Positions 62,562 to 64,000 of a DNA stretch of 64,000 bases are shown here, piece by piece; position 1 is the first letter of the stretch, and each line of letters opens with the position of its first letter. The DNA is taken from assembly GCF_036016195.1 (NCBI RefSeq), contig NZ_JAYWTM010000001.1, forward strand, positions 1 to 64,000, read 5' to 3'. This DNA is from Brenneria populi. Lineage in GTDB: Bacteria; Pseudomonadota; Gammaproteobacteria; Enterobacterales; Enterobacteriaceae. A program made the translations under genes and the position numbers. The notes below the pieces were generated by a model. The model was not told where the DNA came from. It was given only the letters and a program-made list of their open reading frames with translations, and ran no database searches.

Positions 62562-63492
62562 CAATCCTGTGGCTGAAATGCTGGCGACGGCGTCGACGAT
62601 TGTGCTGGATGGCGCACTGGCTACGGAGCTGGAAGCGCGGGGGTGCGATCTGACCGATCCGCTCTGGTCGGCGAAGGTGTTGATTGAAAACCCCTCGCTG
62701 ATTTACCAGGTGCACCTCGACTATTTTAATGCCGGCGCGCAGTGCGCCATTACCGCCAGCTACCAGGCGACCCCGCAGGGGTTTAAAGCCCGCGGGCTCG
62801 ACGAACGGCAGTCGCTGGCGCTGATTGAAAAAAGCGTGCGGCTGGCGGCCCAGGCGCGCGACGAGTACCGTCGCAGCCACCCGCAGGCCGGAACGCTGCT
62901 GATCGCCGGATCGGTGGGGCCGTACGGCGCCTATCTGGCGGACGGTTCGGAATACCGCGGCGATTACGCGCTGCCGCAGGCGGAGATGATGGCTTTCCAC
63001 CGTCCGCGCATCGCGGCGCTGCTCGACGCCGGCGTGGATATTCTGGCCTGTGAGACGCTGCCGTCGTTCGCTGAAATCAAGGCGCTGGTCGAACTGCTGC
63101 AGGAATTTCCGCAGGCGTTCGCCTGGTTCTCCTTTACGCTGCGCGATAGCGGCCATTTGAGCGACGGCACGCCGTTGAAAGCGGTTTTGCGCGTGCTGAA
63201 CCGCTGTCCGCAGGTCGCCGCCGTCGGCGTCAACTGCATCGCGCTGGAGAGCGTGACCGAGGCGTTAACCCAGCTGTCCGCCGAGACCTCGCTGCCGCTG
63301 GTGGCGTATCCGAACTCGGGCGAGCACTACGATGCGCTCAGCAAAACCTGGGACAGCCCGGCCTCCGACGCCTGCTCCCTGGCGGCGCATTTACCGCAAT
63401 GGCGGGCGGCCGGCGCCAAATTGATCGGCGGCTGCTGCCGGACAACGCCGGCGGACATCGCCGGTATCGCCCGCGGCTGCCGGCCGGCGTGA
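62551..63492 (+). CDS. mmuM: Homocysteine S-methyltransferase
   Basis: Zinc enzyme that makes methionine from homocysteine and S-methylmethionine. 313 residues from ATG 62551, with AAAGGAG upstream, overlapping the mmuP end. It has VLDGALATELEARGCDLTDPLWSAKVL, IAGSVGPYGAYLADGSEYRG and GVNC with the first zinc cysteine. The C-terminal GGCCRTTPADI supplies the other two. Confidence 0.96.
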   Translation: MARSNPVAEMLATASTIVLDGALATELEARGCDLTDPLWSAKVLIENPSLIYQVHLDYFNAGAQCAITASYQATPQGFKARGLDERQSLALIEKSVRLAAQARDEYRRSHPQAGTLLIAGSVGPYGAYLADGSEYRGDYALPQAEMMAFHRPRIAALLDAGVDILACETLPSFAEIKALVELLQEFPQAFAWFSFTLRDSGHLSDGTPLKAVLRVLNRCPQVAAVGVNCIALESVTEALTQLSAETSLPLVAYPNSGEHYDALSKTWDSPASDACSLAAHLPQWRAAGAKLIGGCCRTTPADIAGIARGCRPA

Positions 63493-63506
63493 AGCAAGGG
63501 GAAGAG

Positions 63507-64000
63507 ATGACGGATATCGATGCCGACGCGCGCCGGCAGTATGAACAGCTACGGCGGCAAATCGAGCAGGGCGCGCCCGCGACGCTGCTGTCCATCGGCG
63601 CACGGCAAACCACCGTGGTCTGCGGAACGGGCGCGGCGCCGCAGGCCGTTCTCCATCTGCCGCTGGGCCGCCAAAAGACGGCGGAAACCTTTTTCAAACA
63701 CCTTCCCCCCACGCCGGATGAAATGGAACTGGCGATTATGCGCGTTGAAGATGAGGTGATGGCGGTCCGCCGCGATCTTCCGCCGGCCTCAGCGCTGTTT
63801 TCTTTCGATCCGGCGCTGGCGGCCATCGCCCGGCTTTCCGGCGGCCAGGAAACGCCCGACGGCTGGCTGCTGCCGCTGGATAATATGGAACAGACCTTTA
63901 AACGCCTGGAACGGGTGATGCTGGGCAGCCCCGCCGCCTGGGAAGGCATTCCGCTGGACAGCGATTTTTGCGCCGGTTTGCTGATCCTGCGTGAATTTAT
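63507..64000 (+). CDS. Unknown protein, 5' part only (cut by window edge)
   Basis: ATG 63507 follows AAGGGGAAG and is open to the window end (164 codons). The visible protein begins MTDIDADARRQYEQLRRQIE and continues APATLLSIGARQTTVVCGTG. LHLPLGRQKTAETFFKHLPPTPDEMELAIMRVEDEVM and GWLLPLDNMEQTFKRLERVM follow. I do not recognise a family. It sits 14 bases after mmuM and could be co-transcribed. Confidence 0.6.
   Translation, partial: MTDIDADARRQYEQLRRQIEQGAPATLLSIGARQTTVVCGTGAAPQAVLHLPLGRQKTAETFFKHLPPTPDEMELAIMRVEDEVMAVRRDLPPASALFSFDPALAAIARLSGGQETPDGWLLPLDNMEQTFKRLERVMLGSPAAWEGIPLDSDFCAGLLILREF

Overview
The window looks like a chromosomal segment of a member of the Enterobacterales. Gene content and order resemble E. 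coli in several blocks: moeB-moeA/gsiABCD, yohJ-yohK-cdd, bioA/bioBFCD-uvrB, ybhK/moaABCDE-ybhL, ybhRS-ybhF-ybhG-cecR/rhlE and mmuPM. Fairly GC-rich coding, ERIC-like repeats and lineage-specific insertions suggest a plant-associated family such as Pectobacteriaceae (Brenneria, Dickeya, Pectobacterium, Lonsdalea). That placement is inferred from gene order and protein resemblance; no search was run.

Layout. 0-9.6 kb: mtfA, tRNA-Ser(CGA), an AT-rich GNAT gene, an H-NS/StpA-type protein, a small heat-shock protein behind a sigma-32-like promoter, yqaE, an auxin-efflux-type carrier, an ABM-domain protein, a Cache-GGDEF diguanylate cyclase, a YegS-type lipid kinase and a nitroreductase. 9.6-17.5 kb: molybdopterin genes moeB/moeA divergent from the glutathione importer gsiABCD, without the iaaA that lies between them in E. 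coli. 17.7-24.8 kb: accessory locus with a glycyl-radical enzyme, its activase and a sulfonate/taurine-type ABC importer. 24.8-28.9 kb: malic enzyme, cytidine deaminase and yohJK. 29-34 kb: the biotin cluster with a BirA-type operator. 34-36 kb: an AraC regulator divergent from an EamA permease. 36.9-42.6 kb: uvrB with a LexA box, a Tat-exported flavoprotein, a VOC protein and ybhK. 43-47.3 kb: Moco riboswitch, moaABCDE, ybhL and a DUF1232 protein. 47.4-54.8 kb: the YbhRSFG drug exporter, its regulator CecR and helicase rhlE. 54.9-64 kb: a second EamA/AraC pair, pepT, an orphan DppA-like binding protein, dusC, mmuPM behind a MetJ operator, and a truncated unknown gene.

Working together: moeAB, moaABCDE and the Moco riboswitch form the molybdenum-cofactor pathway. 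bioA and bioBFCD make biotin under one shared operator. mmuP and mmuM turn S-methylmethionine into methionine.

The strongest candidate for something undescribed is the 18.2-24.8 kb locus. Its glycyl-radical enzyme keeps the radical glycine (Gly802) and a thiyl cysteine (Cys465). It replaces the glutamate of the usual Cys-x-Glu motif with alanine and also changes the residues just before the cysteine. It sits beside an importer of the SsuABC/TauABC type, so its substrate may be an imported organic anion; this is inference. A second point of interest is a short repeat family of about 100 bp with inverted ends. Two complete copies are each flanked by a 12-bp direct repeat, as expected for a small non-autonomous mobile element.
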